Shown here piece by piece: positions 24,365 to 35,264 of a stretch of DNA of 35,264 nt (positions are counted from its first letter, which is position 1; every line of letters starts with the position of its first letter). The notes below the pieces were generated by a model. That model was given only the letters and a program-made list of their open reading frames with translations, searched no databases and was not told the origin of the DNA. The stretch lies in contig WELB01000069.1 in the NCBI GenBank assembly GCA_009602725.1, positions 47,944 through 83,207 of the forward strand. Direction: 5' to 3'. The translations under genes were made by a program, and so were the position numbers. This DNA comes from Spirogloea muscicola. Its lineage: Eukaryota > Streptophyta > Zygnematophyceae > Spirogloeales > Spirogloeaceae.

Positions 24365-27329
24365 ATGGCCGACTTCGAGTCGTCGTCGCAGCGCCAGCGG
24401 TGGCTGCTGCCGGCGGCGGAGCTGGTGAGGGCCCGCCCGCTCACACCTCGGGCGGCGGCAGTGGAGCCGTCCTTGGCAGTCGACCGCCGGGAGACAGCCA
24501 CGCCGAGCTCCTGCGAGCACCAGCGGCGGCGGCGGCGGCGGCGGCCACCAGCTGACCCGAGCCGTTGCCCGTCGCTGCGGGAAGCGCAGGAGGCCCGCCG
24601 CGCCGCCTGCAACCAGCGAGCCGTGGAGTCGCTGCACAAGGCGAGCATCTCCGTGTGCCAGGCCGGCTCACTGACCACCGCTCGAGGCAGGTCGCTGCAA
24701 GGCGCTCTGGAGGGCCTCCCGGCGATTTCCCGCGCGGCTGAGCGCGCAGCGGCTTGGCATACGCTGCGGCGCTGCAGTATGGGACGACGAAGAAGGAAGT
24801 GCCCCCCGATGGATCGAATGCTGAAGAGATGCCAATGGAGGAGTCGGCGCGAGGTAGCCCCTGTACACCTGTGAGATGTCTGCGAAACCAAGAATACTAA
24901 GGACATTCTTCTTCTTCTGATACTAAGGATATCATACGAAGCGATTGAAGCTGTCAGAAGATAAGCTGATGAGTTTGGGCATATGCGAGACACTTGACTG
25001 CAGGCCAAACTGTCTTTGCTAACTCTTACTTCACTTGCAGCAGCTGCTGTGGACACCTCCGGTCCTCTTCCAGAGGCCCTGACCGTGGAGGAGGAGGTGC
25101 TCATTCTGCGGTACTACGAGCACAAAATCCAGCAGGTCTGCGGGGCCTTCAACTTTCCGAACAAGATCCAGGTAAGATCTGAGACAGGATAGCTATGACT
25201 TGCTGAGAAGTCTGACAGCGGTGGAAGTATTTGCTCCAGCCCTCCAGCATGTGAAGATTGTGCACTACAATGGTCACCTCTGCACGAGGAGTCTTAGCTA
25301 CACTGATGAAGGCAGACCTTTGGCACAGGCGACGGCCATCATGTACCTGAAGAGATTCTACCTGCGATGGTCGACCATGGAGCATGACCCCAAGCACATT
25401 ATGTGAGCAGGTTGAGAAAATTGTGATGGATAATGTCACTTCTATTACCAGCCAGTGCCAGCTTGTCATCAGTACAGGTTGTCAAGTCTATTGTGCCACA
25501 CCTCCTTGCCAAACTTCTCGTCTGTTCATCTGATTAATGAATGTTGCCGTGGCAGGCTGACATGTGTGTACCTGGCTTGCAAAGTGGAAGAGTTCCATGT
25601 GTCTGCTGAGGAGTTTGGCAAGGGTATACAGCAAGATCCTCAAGTGGTGCTCAAGAACGAACTCACCGTTCTCCAGGTAGCTCACAATGATTTTTTGGAT
25701 CATAAGAGGAGGATGCCCACTTGTAGCCAAATCACGACTTGCATTTGCTTTTGATATAGATTCTCGGCAGCATAGACAGAATAATTGATGGGCACTCAAC
25801 TATACACTTGGCCATCTTCCTATCCGTGCAGGGTCTATGTTTCGAGTTGATCATCTATGCTCCATATCGCTCAATGGATGGACTTTTGCTTGACTATGAG
25901 GTAGCAAGCTGATCCTACTTATCTGCCAAGCAGTGCGGTCGTCTTGAACCTCACGTCTTGGCTGCGAGTACAACCATCTGTCCTTTCAGACCAACCTCTC
26001 GACTCACAGCTTCTGTGCATGCAGGCTTCAATCACTGGCCAAGATTTTATACTCTCAGCAGAGAAGCTGCAGGCAAGCTCCTCCTTAGTTGCATATTGCA
26101 GCTCTAATACATGGCAGGCATAGCACGTCTCTTCTCCAGAAGATGTAGCATTCTGCTACTTTGCATTGAAGGACAGGCTTGGGAAGTTCCTACCGACCTG
26201 CAGATAAGCAGTACTGTATGGCAATCTGAAGCAGTACTGTATGGCAATCTGGTCGCACAGGAGCTCAGCCAGGCAGGGCGCTTTGCAGCTGACAAGATAA
26301 TGTTGACGGATGCTCCTCTCATGTATTCCCCTGGCAAGGTAGCGCCTCCTTTCAACTCCAGCATAACAACTGCTAATGTAGGACATTTGTTACGATGCAT
26401 TTCCTACGAGGGTCAGTCAGACCTTCAGTCGGTTCTCCTTCAAAAATGCATAAGCCTGACGCTGGCGGTGCTGCTTGCTGCACATGATTGCTCTCCCTCC
26501 CTCAGAGCTGCTTTTGTTATGGCTGACATCAGTTAGGGTACAAAGGATGGTCTATCCCAACTTGTGTCTTTTGTTCACTAGCTTGCAGTGGCAGCTCTAT
26601 GGAGCTCCTGCCGTGATCGTGGAGAGTCTGGATTTGACAAGTGAGTCCTGAGCAACAATGTCTTCTTTGAAGCATGTTGCACTTGGCACTTGAGCTGGCT
26701 CCCCAGCCTTACTATCAGGTTGTGGTCAAGCTGGAGCACAGCGTGACAGATAAACTGAAACTCATACTTGGCATGCTTGCAGGTACTTGAAGAGCCTCAT
26801 TGGCCGGCGAAAGGAAGGGCCACAAGTTTCTGAGTACCTGGCCAACCTAGACGCCATTATTCTCCAGGTGCATTATCATTGATCCCATGCTCTTGTCATC
26901 ATCGTAGGGCAGTATTTGGAAGTACTATGATTGCTGCATTGCTATGGGGGACATATTTGCAGCAGTCATTGTGTCTATTGAAAATGAGGACTCATCCTCC
27001 TGGAAGAGGAGTTTTGCAGCAACTTGATGGTGTGAAAGCATTGCAATGGTGTGAAGGTTGCAGGAGTGGCTAAGGTAGACGAGGGAGAGGTCAGACGAAT
27101 TGATCGGAAACTGAAGTACTGCCGAAATCCAAGCTTATTCCAAGACGAGTAAGTGAAGTAAACAACAAACTCTGACTTTGCCATGATACTGCCGATAATT
27201 TTCCAGTCCTCTTGATCACGGGCTCCTTCCTGCCCTGGCAGGCAGGCCAAGCGGGGCAAGAAGGACAAAAACAGGACAAAGCGATCTTCCCATGACTTGT
27301 CCACCCAGCGAGATGCCTCTGCTGGGTGA
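24365..27329 (+). CDS. CCNH: Cyclin H, regulatory subunit of CDK-activating kinase / TFIIH
   Basis: Cyclin H activates CDK7-type kinases (plant CDKD), which phosphorylate cell-cycle CDKs and the RNA polymerase II tail. Thirteen exons (24365-24424, 24590-24640, 24778-24853, 25041-25171, 25329-25402, 25556-25676, 25832-25900, 26025-26072, 26261-26338, 26582-26640, 26783-26867, 27075-27148, 27242-27329) give 337 residues. [10 protein letters not shown] is the family start. The first cyclin box contains [27 protein letters not shown] and [14 protein letters not shown]; the second contains [11 protein letters not shown] and [13 protein letters not shown]. Introns 2 and 8 appear to begin with GC. 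Intron 2 could instead use GT at 24653, adding ASIS. Exon 12 may start at 27057, adding six residues. Confidence 0.94.
26206..26251 (+). repeat. 23-bp tandem duplication in cyclin H intron 8
   Basis: Two identical copies of 23 bases, containing GCAGTACTGTATGGCAATCT, stand side by side and end about 10 bases before the acceptor AG of exon 9. The duplication lies in the region where the branch point and pyrimidine tract are expected. Confidence 0.9.
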
Positions 27330-28479
27330 GGACTTCGACCTTTACCATTGTTCACTCCCTTCACATCGTATGTCGATACATCTGCTGCTTGAGCACTTCA
27401 ACCTTCATCACTCTTCACTACTTCTAAGTTCTGCGTGTCCAAGCAAATTGCAGCTTGTTGCAGAGGATGGCCATCGAGGGGATTGTACATCCTTGTGCTT
27501 CGCTTTGATGCCTGTGTCCTGAAGTGCCCCTGCTTGCAGGGAAGATAGTGCACCTCCAGAGGCAAAGCGTCGGCAAAGTGCAGATATCATGCTATCCTGA
27601 GCAGCCTTCCAGTTCCCATGGATGCATGAGGCTTCTGCTGCGTTTAGCACCCATTTTTGCTTTCCATGAGTTGTATAGGCCTCGACCTTTCCTGCGGTAG
27701 CTGCAAGTACTGCCCTATGAAAGTGCTTGCATCTCCATCTCTTGGTTGCCAGCTGCTGTCGATTCTTTGAACTCCGAAGTTGCACCTGATCCGATTGCAA
27801 CAATCGGTTGAGAAGCAGCTGCTTGGATGGTGGGCAGCAATATGACCTGGGAGTACATTGCGCGTCATGGCACTTGCTGGCTGGCGTCTTACTTCGGCCA
27901 GATGTGTTGGAGAAGCGCGCCTTGCTGGCACAGACATGCCACGTGCACGACTCAAAACACACTGCTGCGGCTCGGTGATTGGGCTGGGATGTGCCAGCTC
28001 TGGCCCTGTGCTTGTGGCACAGGAACCTTTGTTGGAGTCATGGCTTGCACAGACTGGCAGGCTGCTGCTGCTGGAGGGCTACCGTACTTGCAGCATGACT
28101 TCAGCTTGCGGGAGTGCCAGGGGCAGCTCGTTTGCCGCTGCAGGAGAAAGTCTCACTGATTGAGATAAAGGTAAAGATGATGATAGAGAGACAGAGACAA
28201 GTAGCCTGCCTCAGTCTCGCCGCATCGATTGCGCTGGCTGTCAGAGCTGCCCACCTGCCCACCAAACACGGCACGCTGACGTCGGCAGGCAGTAGAGAGA
28301 GAGGTGGCCCTGCGATGGGAAGGGCAGCGGCTGTGGATGGCCAGCCTCAGAGATAGAACACGGCTGCCAATAACAAGGGGCAGCTGTAAAAGCCAGCCGA
28401 GTGCTTACAGATTGACTTTGGAGTGCGCTTACAGTATTCAGAGCCGCAGGCTGGGCAAGTAGGGCCTCTCATTAGAAGA
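27330..28479. other. No gene recognised downstream of cyclin H
   Basis: The left part is cyclin H 3' flank. Open frames on both strands of up to about 180 codons occur around 27400-28160, but they match no known family and lack supporting splice structure. From about 28310 the sequence has GGCTGTGGATGGCCAGCC, resembling GGCTGTGGAAGGCCAGCC at 7070-7090, so repeat-derived sequence begins here. Confidence 0.45.
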
Positions 28480-28560
28480 ACGAAAGTGCTCGCCCATAGA
28501 GAAGAGGGGCTGGCAAAGCCAGCCCAAAAGCAATGGACAATGTCCAAAGCCAAAGTCTCA
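28480..28560 (-). repeat. Dispersed hairpin repeat, copy G
   Basis: This matches copy A over about 80 bases: AAAGTGCTCGCCCA, then GAAGAGGGGCTGGC, the perfect hairpin GGGCTGGC-AAA-GCCAGCCC (28507-28525), and TGGACAATGTCCA. It is more than 20 kb from the main cluster and shows that the element is dispersed. Confidence 0.8.
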
Positions 28561-28818
28561 TTAACCCCCTTTCAGCAATAGGAAGTCAAGATGAGCTGAG
28601 GGGAGGAAGAGGAAGAAGGGCTGCAGGCCTCCTATTGTCGGCGCCGACGCGGTATACCCTTCATGGGTATCGGTAAACAATGGGCTGCGCGTGGGTGGGC
28701 TCACAGAAACAAATAAATTGGAAGAGTTTTGATGGGAAGCCATCATTCAAGTAGTTAGCGGCAAGCAGAGATCAATGGACACTTATCTGGCATTTCTTCG
28801 GCCTTCAGTTCGAGATCT

Positions 28819-28820
<2 letters not shown>

Positions 28821-28858
<38 letters not shown>

Positions 28859-28905
28859 CGCCGCCGTCACCGCCGCCGTCGCCGCCGCCGCCGTCGCCGA
28901 GGTAG
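28821..28905 (+). repeat. CGC/GCC triplet tract upstream of the DRG start codon
   Basis: About 80 bases are near-perfect CGC triplets with a few T or A changes, ending some 36 bases before the DRG ATG. It probably lies in the 5' UTR. The Arg-rich and Ala-rich open frames it creates on the two strands are not genes. Confidence 0.85.
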
Positions 28906-28940
28906 AAGCCTCCGGCGCGCCGCAGCAGGCCGCCGCCACG

Positions 28941-31900
28941 ATGGGGATCATCGAGCGCATCAAGGAGATCGAGCTGGAGATGGCGCGCACGCAGAAGAAC
29001 AAGGCCACAGGTGCGGGCCCACGCCGCCACTCTGCGGAGGCGGCGGCGGCGACGGCGGCGGCGGCGGCGGCGACGGCCGCTTGACGAGTACGAGATGGCT
29101 GACCCCTGGCTCGCGGCGTGGCTGGCGCTGAGCCGGCGGGGCGCGCAGAGTACCACCTGGGGCAGCTCAAGGCCAAGCTCGCGAAGCTGCGCACGCAGCT
29201 GCTGGAGCCGCCCAAGGTTGACGGCAATCCACGCTGCCGCTAACGCTTCCGCCTTCATGTAGCTCAGGCCGCTAGCGGCAGCGCTTAGCTTGAGCTGCTG
29301 CAAATCGTGGCCGTCCTGTGAGGCCACTGGCGGCCAGCGAGCGTCCATGCAACTCATCGAGCGCTGCGGCGATGGCGGTGGCTGTACTGCCGTGCTGCCA
29401 GGGCGCAGCGGGGGCGGGCGAGGGCTTCGAGGTGACCAAGTTCGGGCACGGGCGCGTCGCGCTCATCGGCTTCCCCAGGTGACCGGCCGCAGCTCGGCCG
29501 CGCCCCTTGCCGTGATCTGCACGCCACAGTGACTTGATTGCTCGCACGTCGGGTCGTCTCGCATGCTCAGTGCAGGTTTGCCACTGAAGGATAAGCTGGA
29601 AGCCAGGAAGCTCAAGTTCCTGGCTTCCAGCCTTAGAGAACCAGACCCCCAAACCCCAAACCCTTTGCTTGTGTAGCATGTTAAATCTGTGTTGCAGTCA
29701 AATGGTTGCACTTCTTAGGCAAGACTAGCTGTTGTGACCGTAGCTTTCCAAGCTTCTTGAGGATGTGAGGTCGGGCTTAGGGCGCTTGCCCTGCAACCGC
29801 CGTCCAGCGACCTCTGCGTTGGCTGAGCCCTTTTGGCGCGTGCGCGCCACTCGCCGCTGTGTGGCGCCAGCGTGGGAAAGTCAACGCTGCTTACGATGCT
29901 GACCGGGACACAGTCGGAGGCAGCGGCCTACGAGTTCACGACGCTGACGTGCATCCCGGGCATCATCCACTACAACGACGCCAAGATCCAGCTGCTGGAC
30001 CTCCCGGGTATCATCGAGGGTGCCTCTGAAGGCAAGGGCCGGGGAAGGCAGGTGCGTGTATTGCATGGCACCTACACCCACTTGACTTTCCTAGACTATA
30101 ACTTTATATTACCTTTGACAGAGGCTCTGTCGACCTCATCAACTTGCTGATAGGCAAGCTTCGGCAGGAGCTGTGCTGCCAGAACTGGTGTTAAGGAGCA
30201 TTTGCAAGCAAGAAATTCAGCAATTCAGTACAATCTAATCTTTAGGCCACCATGAGTTACTTTTACATACTCTCCTGCTGCAAGTGTTTTGGCGTGCCAC
30301 CAATTTGAGGCAGCCGTCTGGCCTCACGTCTGCAGCTTGTGCGCAGGTCATTGCGGTCGCCAAGTCCTCCGACCTGGTGCTGATGGTGCTAGATGCGTCG
30401 AGGGTACTACTTGCGGCTACCATCCCCTTCTTTCCTTGAGTGTCGGTTATCGGCGGCCGAGGTGATGGTAGCGATCCAGGCCTCTCAATGGCCTAGCGTT
30501 TGTCCTTAAGATCGTTAGCTGCAATCTCGCTAAGTCAACTTATTGATGTGCAGTCACCGCATGTACTGGTCCTGTCAGAGCGAAGGCCATCGGCAGATAC
30601 TGACAAAGGAGCTCGAAGCTGTGGGCCTGCGGCTCAACAAACGGCCTCCTCAGGTGGTGGTGGTGGCAGTCATTGTACATCGGTTGGTGTTTCCTTCAAT
30701 GTTGAGTTGGTTTGTTATGACGAGCTAATGCTCATTACTACCAACTTTTCAATACTCTTCTCAGATATACTTCAAGAGGAAGAAGACTGGCGGCATCTCC
30801 TTCAACTCCACAGCCTCCTTGACGCACGTTGATGAGAAGCTCTGCTATCAGATCCTGCACGAATACAGAATACACAACGCTGAGGTTTGGAGCCACACAA
30901 GTCTGCAGAGCTCCCCAGAGTATGGGGAGCTTTGCATGACAGACATGGCCGTAAATTGCCACTTTCACCTTTAATAGAAAATCTAATAGGAGGGCTTGCC
31001 TGGTCCATCAGAGATTAGCCAGAGTTGAAGGTCAAGGGCAGGAGCGTGGCGTGCTCATCTGAAGCAAGCAAGCTATGCATGCTGATGCAGAAATTGGTTG
31101 CAGGTCTTATTTAGGGAGGATGCGACTGTTGATGACTTCATTGATGTCATAGAGGGCAATCGAAAGTACATCAAGTGCGTATACGTCTACAATAAGATTG
31201 ACGTTGTGGGTATTGACGACGTCGACAGGCTCACTCGGCAAGACCACTCAGTAGTCATCAGCTGCAACCTTAAGGTATGTCTTCAACAAATAGATCAAGT
31301 AGGCTTGCTTTCTGATATCATGAAAGATAAGGTGCAGGGTATGGACACAGGGAGCACTCCATTTGCATACAGTAACAATGTCGTTCAAAAGAATGATTCA
31401 GAGGAGTGTTCTCCAGTGCAGTTAAATCTGGACAGGCTGCTAGCTCGCATGTGGGAAGAGATGGGGCTTGTTCGAGTGTACACAAAGCCACAAGGCTCTC
31501 AGCCGGACTTCTCTGAGCCTGTGGTGCTGTCCACGGTACTTACTTCAGATCCCCTATCATACATGAGCGCCGTGCAGAAGAGTGCTTGACAGCAGGTGCT
31601 TTAGGTCTTAAGAGAGGGCTATGCTTTCAGCACCTCGACTTATAATTACCCGTCTTCAGCACCTATGTGACCTTGAGCCTGTTAGCCCGAGCAAGAGTGC
31701 GTTGCTTGTTGTGTTGTATGTAGACGAGCTTGGTCACACGTAAAGACTTGTTGCTGGTATGTGGCGGCTGGCAGTCTTGTTCCTGGGGTTCACTGAATAA
31801 GTACGAAGCAAATGCAGGACCGTGGTGGGTGCACGGTTGAAGACTTCTGCAACCACATCCATAGAAGTTTACTGAAGGACATCAAGTACGTGCTTTGCTG

Positions 31901-32263
31901 GGGAGTGAGCGCCAAGCACTACCCCCAGCGGTGCGGGACGAGCCATTTACTCCTCGATGAGGACGTCGTCCAGATTGTAAAGAAGAAGGTAAGGAGGTGC
32001 TTATCTGTACCGTGCACTAGTGAAGCCTGTGCAATGTCACCAGCTGTGGATGTTGTACACCTCATCATGTGTTCTAATTAGTATTTTTCTATGACTGTGG
32101 TCTGATAGCCAAGCAAGATTGACAGTGACGCTCACTCTCAATCTCTGGTGATGTGGTTGATCAGGAAAAAGAAGAGGATGGGGGACGGGGACGTTTCAAA
32201 TCACATACTTCAGGGCCGGATAGAATATCTGACCGAGTGAAGAAGGCACCTTTGAAACAATGA
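28941..32263 (+). CDS. DRG2: Developmentally regulated GTP-binding protein (DRG family, plant DRG / animal DRG2 type)
   Basis: DRG proteins are Obg-class GTPases of the cytosol that act with DFRP partners on ribosomes. Eleven exons (28941-29010, 29149-29216, 29402-29478, 29871-30051, 30347-30403, 30579-30653, 30765-30884, 31104-31274, 31422-31535, 31818-31988, 32165-32263) join in phase to 400 residues, the normal length. G1 is GFPSVGKS (69-76), G2 FTTLTCIPG (94-102), G3 DLPGIIEGA (115-123), G4 NKID (246-249). ARTQKNKAT near the start is the family helix, and a TGS domain follows, ending with [30 protein letters not shown] and [17 protein letters not shown] place it with the plant DRGs, which correspond to animal DRG2. 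All introns are GT-AG. Intron 8 has no stop in frame. Confidence 0.96.
29595..29631. repeat. Perfect inverted repeat in DRG intron 3
   Basis: GCTGGAAGCCAGGAA and its exact complement flank a 7-base loop, giving a 15-bp stem. It is followed within about 10 bases by telomere-like CCCCAAACCCC and AAACCC. It is too short for a typical miRNA precursor. Confidence 0.85.
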
Positions 32264-32923
32264 GCATGCAGTAAAGCACTTTACGTCAAGACAGACGAGA
32301 ATTTGGTATGCTGCAAATTTCACATGTGCAGTACATGCTGCTTGTAGTGCTCATCTTGTTGACATCTGAGTCTCGCAAGTCTCGCATCAGCCAGGAGAGA
32401 TGGAAGGCCACAGAAAGAGAAGGCAAGACGAATGACCGAGCATGCATGCAGAACCGCAGACTCAAAGAGGGGACCTGTGATGTGCTCTACGAAGCACAGA
32501 CTAGATGCAATTTCGTAGATGTTAAATGGTCAAAATTGATGAGGAACAAAACAGAATTGTATTGTACATGTGCAAATCGTGTGCACTTTGGCCACTGCCA
32601 GGAAGTATGCGTCACAGTCCAGCCTGAGGCTCTGCCCTAAAGGACCCCAAATTTGCCTGCTTCCTTGTGAGCCCATTCAGGTCAAAGACAATGTTGCAAA
32701 CGACTGAGAAGTAATGAGAAGCTTAGGTAGAATGGATTGACTTCAATGTTGCTGGAGCACAGCGACTAATCTCAATGCCACTTCTAAGCTCGTCAGCCAT
32801 TGATATGGTATTTAAGCAGTGGCCTCTGCAATGCTTATCCAAGGGAAAGCCGTTGCTTTGCATTGTGAACCTCGAAGGCAGTCCCAGCAGCTGATGTTTG
32901 GGAAGGGGCAATCCTGAGGGCAG
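32264..32923. other. Shared 3' flank of DRG and the desaturase
   Basis: Two genes converge here. A 110-codon open frame starts at 32308, but it lies where the DRG 3' UTR is expected and resembles nothing I know. No other element was recognised. Confidence 0.55.
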
Positions 32924-35264
32924 CTACTTGACAATAGCAAGCTTGGCCATGTGCTCCTTGCTCGGATACCGGACCTTGGTGGCAAGTCCAACGGCTTCGA
33001 GCACCTTGACACAGTACCATGTGGGGTCAAGCTGCCACCAATCGAGGCCGTGGCGTGCTGAGTACTCAAATGCGTGGTGATTGTTGTGCCAGCCCTCACC
33101 GAAGGCCAGCAGCGCCACCCACCTGCGACAGATCAATCCCAACATTTCTGCTGATTGAGGAATTCAGGGCAATCCTTGAGCAATCTGTGCATGTCAAGTT
33201 GAGCAATGTGCCCTGGCACTTGAAGCTGCCAGGATATCGTGGCTGCAGTGCAAATGATGCTTGCCAACAAGCAGCGAAGACTACATGACTCCAGCTCCTC
33301 AAGGACAGTACAAAGCCAAATACTGTTGAGGAGTCAGGATTAGGTCTGATTTGGTTGAGAGGGTCTGCAGTTCCAGGAAAGCCTAGCAGCCTTTGTTGAG
33401 CACAAGTAACCCCTACGACTTCAAATTTTCATGCAGGAAGTCCATGCTACTGTTGTGCAAAAGGCGAACCAATTATTTCTGGAGATGTCCCCCGTGTTCC
33501 ACGACTGGTAGCCCCACACATGGCAGGCCGAGTTGACTGCCCACGTTATGTGGTACACCCAAACGGTCCTCAGAGCCTGCAGCAGGCCACCATGCTTCTA
33601 AGATGACTCGACTATCTGGATGTGTTTGTGGGAAGCTTAATACAAAGATGATAGATGGCAGCCAGCTGCAGACTGCTCTATGGTTGCAGATCCTGCAAAA
33701 AGCTGAGTTGTCCATAAGAATGACATATAGCTATGCCAAGTCAACCGGCCACAACTGTAGCAACCTGTATAAGAGCAGTAGCACTCAATAGCAGACAATA
33801 ACAATGTGCTCACCAAGCCCCAGACGAGGAAGGGGAGGCCTCCCAGAGCGTACAAGATGATGCCAGACCCGATAATGTGATACATGTAAGTTTTCTCGAC
33901 GAATCGGTAGAAGGGGTCCTTTGCCATGTCCGAGATGTTGCCGCGATTACCAACCTGCAAGAGGTGGGGGAATAGACGAAAAAGCCCGACCAAAAGCTCA
34001 TGTCAGACTTGGAGATAGCACATTGAGTGTGCTTTCTGACAATGGCCCACCGGACTAGTGACGTTGGCGAGCAGCACCCGAGAAGGTCATGCATGCATGA
34101 AGGCTTGTCTGCGCCTGCTCCAGCTATGTGACAGACTACTGCTGCTGATGGACGATCACAAGAGCAAGGACTGTTTCTCGATCAAGCTGGCCCGATTAGG
34201 CCACGGGGAGTGATTGTGACCTACGCGGGCCTGCGTGGCCTCGTCATCAAGAAGCCAGCCCATGTGGGAGTGCCAAAGGCCCTCATACGGCGTGTGCGGG
34301 TCCTTGGGCGTGTCGCAGTGCTGGTGGTGGTACCGGTGCGAGCTCACCCACTCCAGCGGGTCGCCCTGGGCCAGGTCGTCACCCAAGTCGTCGCTGTGAG
34401 TGTGCCAGTCTCTCAAATGCAGATTACGTGCTCCTTCAGTGACCATTATTGCCACAGAATTCTCGAGGCAGCAAACCAAGATGTACAAGCACTTAGACGA
34501 AGAGAAAGCGATGTTGAAAATGCCATCCACTTTGCGAGACGTAACGGAGACAGCCACCGGACCTGCGGTCCGACGAGAGGGCAATCACCTGCACGGCGAG
34601 CACCCCGCAGTAGGCCAGGGCGTACTCGAGCCACTTGGGAACTTGGAAGGAGCGGTGCGAGAGGTTGCGGTGGAAGGAGAGCGTGATGCCCAGCATGCCT
34701 GCGGCCACACCACAGCGGCCCCCAAGCACGGAAGCTCAGCCGGGCTGGCAGCAGATGCCGCTGCTGCTGGGGCAGCATTGCCCAGGACCCATGTGACCAT
34801 GGCCGCCGCGAGCGAGCTGGAGAAGCAGGTGGGAGGTGGCAAATGCAGCAGTGACGAGAACCACAGAATTAAACCTGTGACCTTCACTCTAGAGGAATAA
34901 TTGCTCTTTCCATCTGAACTGAGAATGAAACCATAACAATCACCACATACGTAAATTGCGAAGATAACGAGAATGGGAACTGCACAACTGAGCTGAGCAA
35001 ATGAGCAAATGAGCACCGGTGATGACGTAGAGGATGGCGAAGGAGGCGGCGGCGGGCCAGGAGAAGGTGGCGGGCGCGGCGAGCGCGGCGCCGTGCATGG
35101 CCAGCATGAAGGCCAGGTACGTGGCGTCCTTGCGCGTCCAGGAGCGGCGGAGGAAGTAGGGCCGCTGCCGCACCACCGCGACGTCCGAGCGCCAGATCCG
35201 GCTGCCCTCCACCGCCGCCGGCGGCCGCTCGCCGCTGCCGCCGCTGCAGCCTCCGCCGGGGCCG
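32924..35264 (-). CDS. Acyl-lipid / acyl-CoA delta-9-type fatty acid desaturase, N-terminus outside window
   Basis: This membrane di-iron enzyme introduces a double bond into fatty acyl chains. Six exons (35017-35264 partial, 34589-34698, 34225-34365, 33814-33954, 33470-33576, 32924-33122) give 314 visible residues; the Gly-rich frame is still open at the window edge, so the start and any plastid transit peptide are missing. The three histidine boxes are HRNLSH (92-97), HRYHH (129-133) and HNNHH (261-265, after GEGW), numbered from the first visible residue. Hydrophobic segments flank them. WVYHITWAVNSACHVWG and FEYSARHGLDWWQLDPTW match plant ADS/FAD5-type desaturases and cyanobacterial DesC. 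Which position is desaturated, and whether the substrate is a plastid lipid or an acyl-CoA, cannot be decided. Confidence 0.94.

Noticed and set aside
27408-28160. Open frames up to 184 codons on both strands downstream of cyclin H
   Set aside because: No conserved motif, no coherent splice structure, and they overlap one another.
28176-28276. Possible C/D box snoRNA (ATGATGA followed by CTGA)
   Set aside because: There is no terminal stem, no internal C'/D' pair and no recognisable guide sequence.
28755-29357. Long minus-strand open frame rich in Ala and Gly
   Set aside because: It is the complement of the CGC tract and of DRG exons 1 and 2.
32308-32640. 110-codon frame with a hydrophobic start and several cysteines
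   Set aside because: It could be a small secreted protein, but it lies in the probable DRG 3' UTR and has no supporting similarity.

Overview
This window comes from the nuclear genome of a green organism, most likely a unicellular green alga. The genes are rich in introns, with GT-AG splice sites and a few probable GC-AG ones. The proteins look most like land-plant and green-algal forms, and several have plastid-type features. Motifs related to the plant telomere repeat (AAACCCTA) occur as short islands. The class cannot be fixed from the sequence alone. Exon structures below were assembled by hand from splice sites, reading-frame phase and remembered family patterns; nothing was run against a database.

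Nine spliced genes could be assembled, eight complete and one cut by the window edge, plus one unrecognised open frame at the left edge. From left to right: an unrecognised coiled-coil open frame (1-831, +); MCM5, a subunit of the replicative helicase (1077-6159, -, 18 exons); a repeat-rich stretch (about 6590-8945) with copies of a hairpin-bearing repeat and a decayed retroelement protein fragment; SRP9 of the signal recognition particle (9282-10216, +, 4 exons); a membrane-anchored FG-GAP repeat protein of the plant type (10690-15571, -, 16 exons); a membrane-anchored dual-specificity-type phosphatase (16669-17679, -, 2 exons); a small, probably plastid protein that looks like a NifU C-terminal domain without cysteines (19162-20447, -, 4 exons); FCF2, a pre-rRNA processing factor (20924-23450, +, 7 exons); cyclin H (24365-27329, +, 13 exons); a DRG-family GTPase (28941-32263, +, 11 exons); and a membrane fatty-acid desaturase whose N-terminus runs off the right edge (32924-35264, -, 6 exons seen).

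The genes are mostly unrelated housekeeping functions: DNA replication, cell cycle and transcription, ribosome biogenesis, protein targeting and translation-linked GTPase, lipid desaturation. They do not form an operon-like system. The NifU-like gene and FCF2 are divergent across about 480 bp. SRP9/FG-GAP and DRG/desaturase are convergent pairs.

The points most worth a second look are the cysteine-less NifU-like protein, the hairpin repeat family, several short introns that are multiples of three and lack stop codons, two probable GC-AG introns in cyclin H, and a tight hairpin just before the FG-GAP start codon. Two single N positions, one beside a run of 48 A, mark probable assembly faults.
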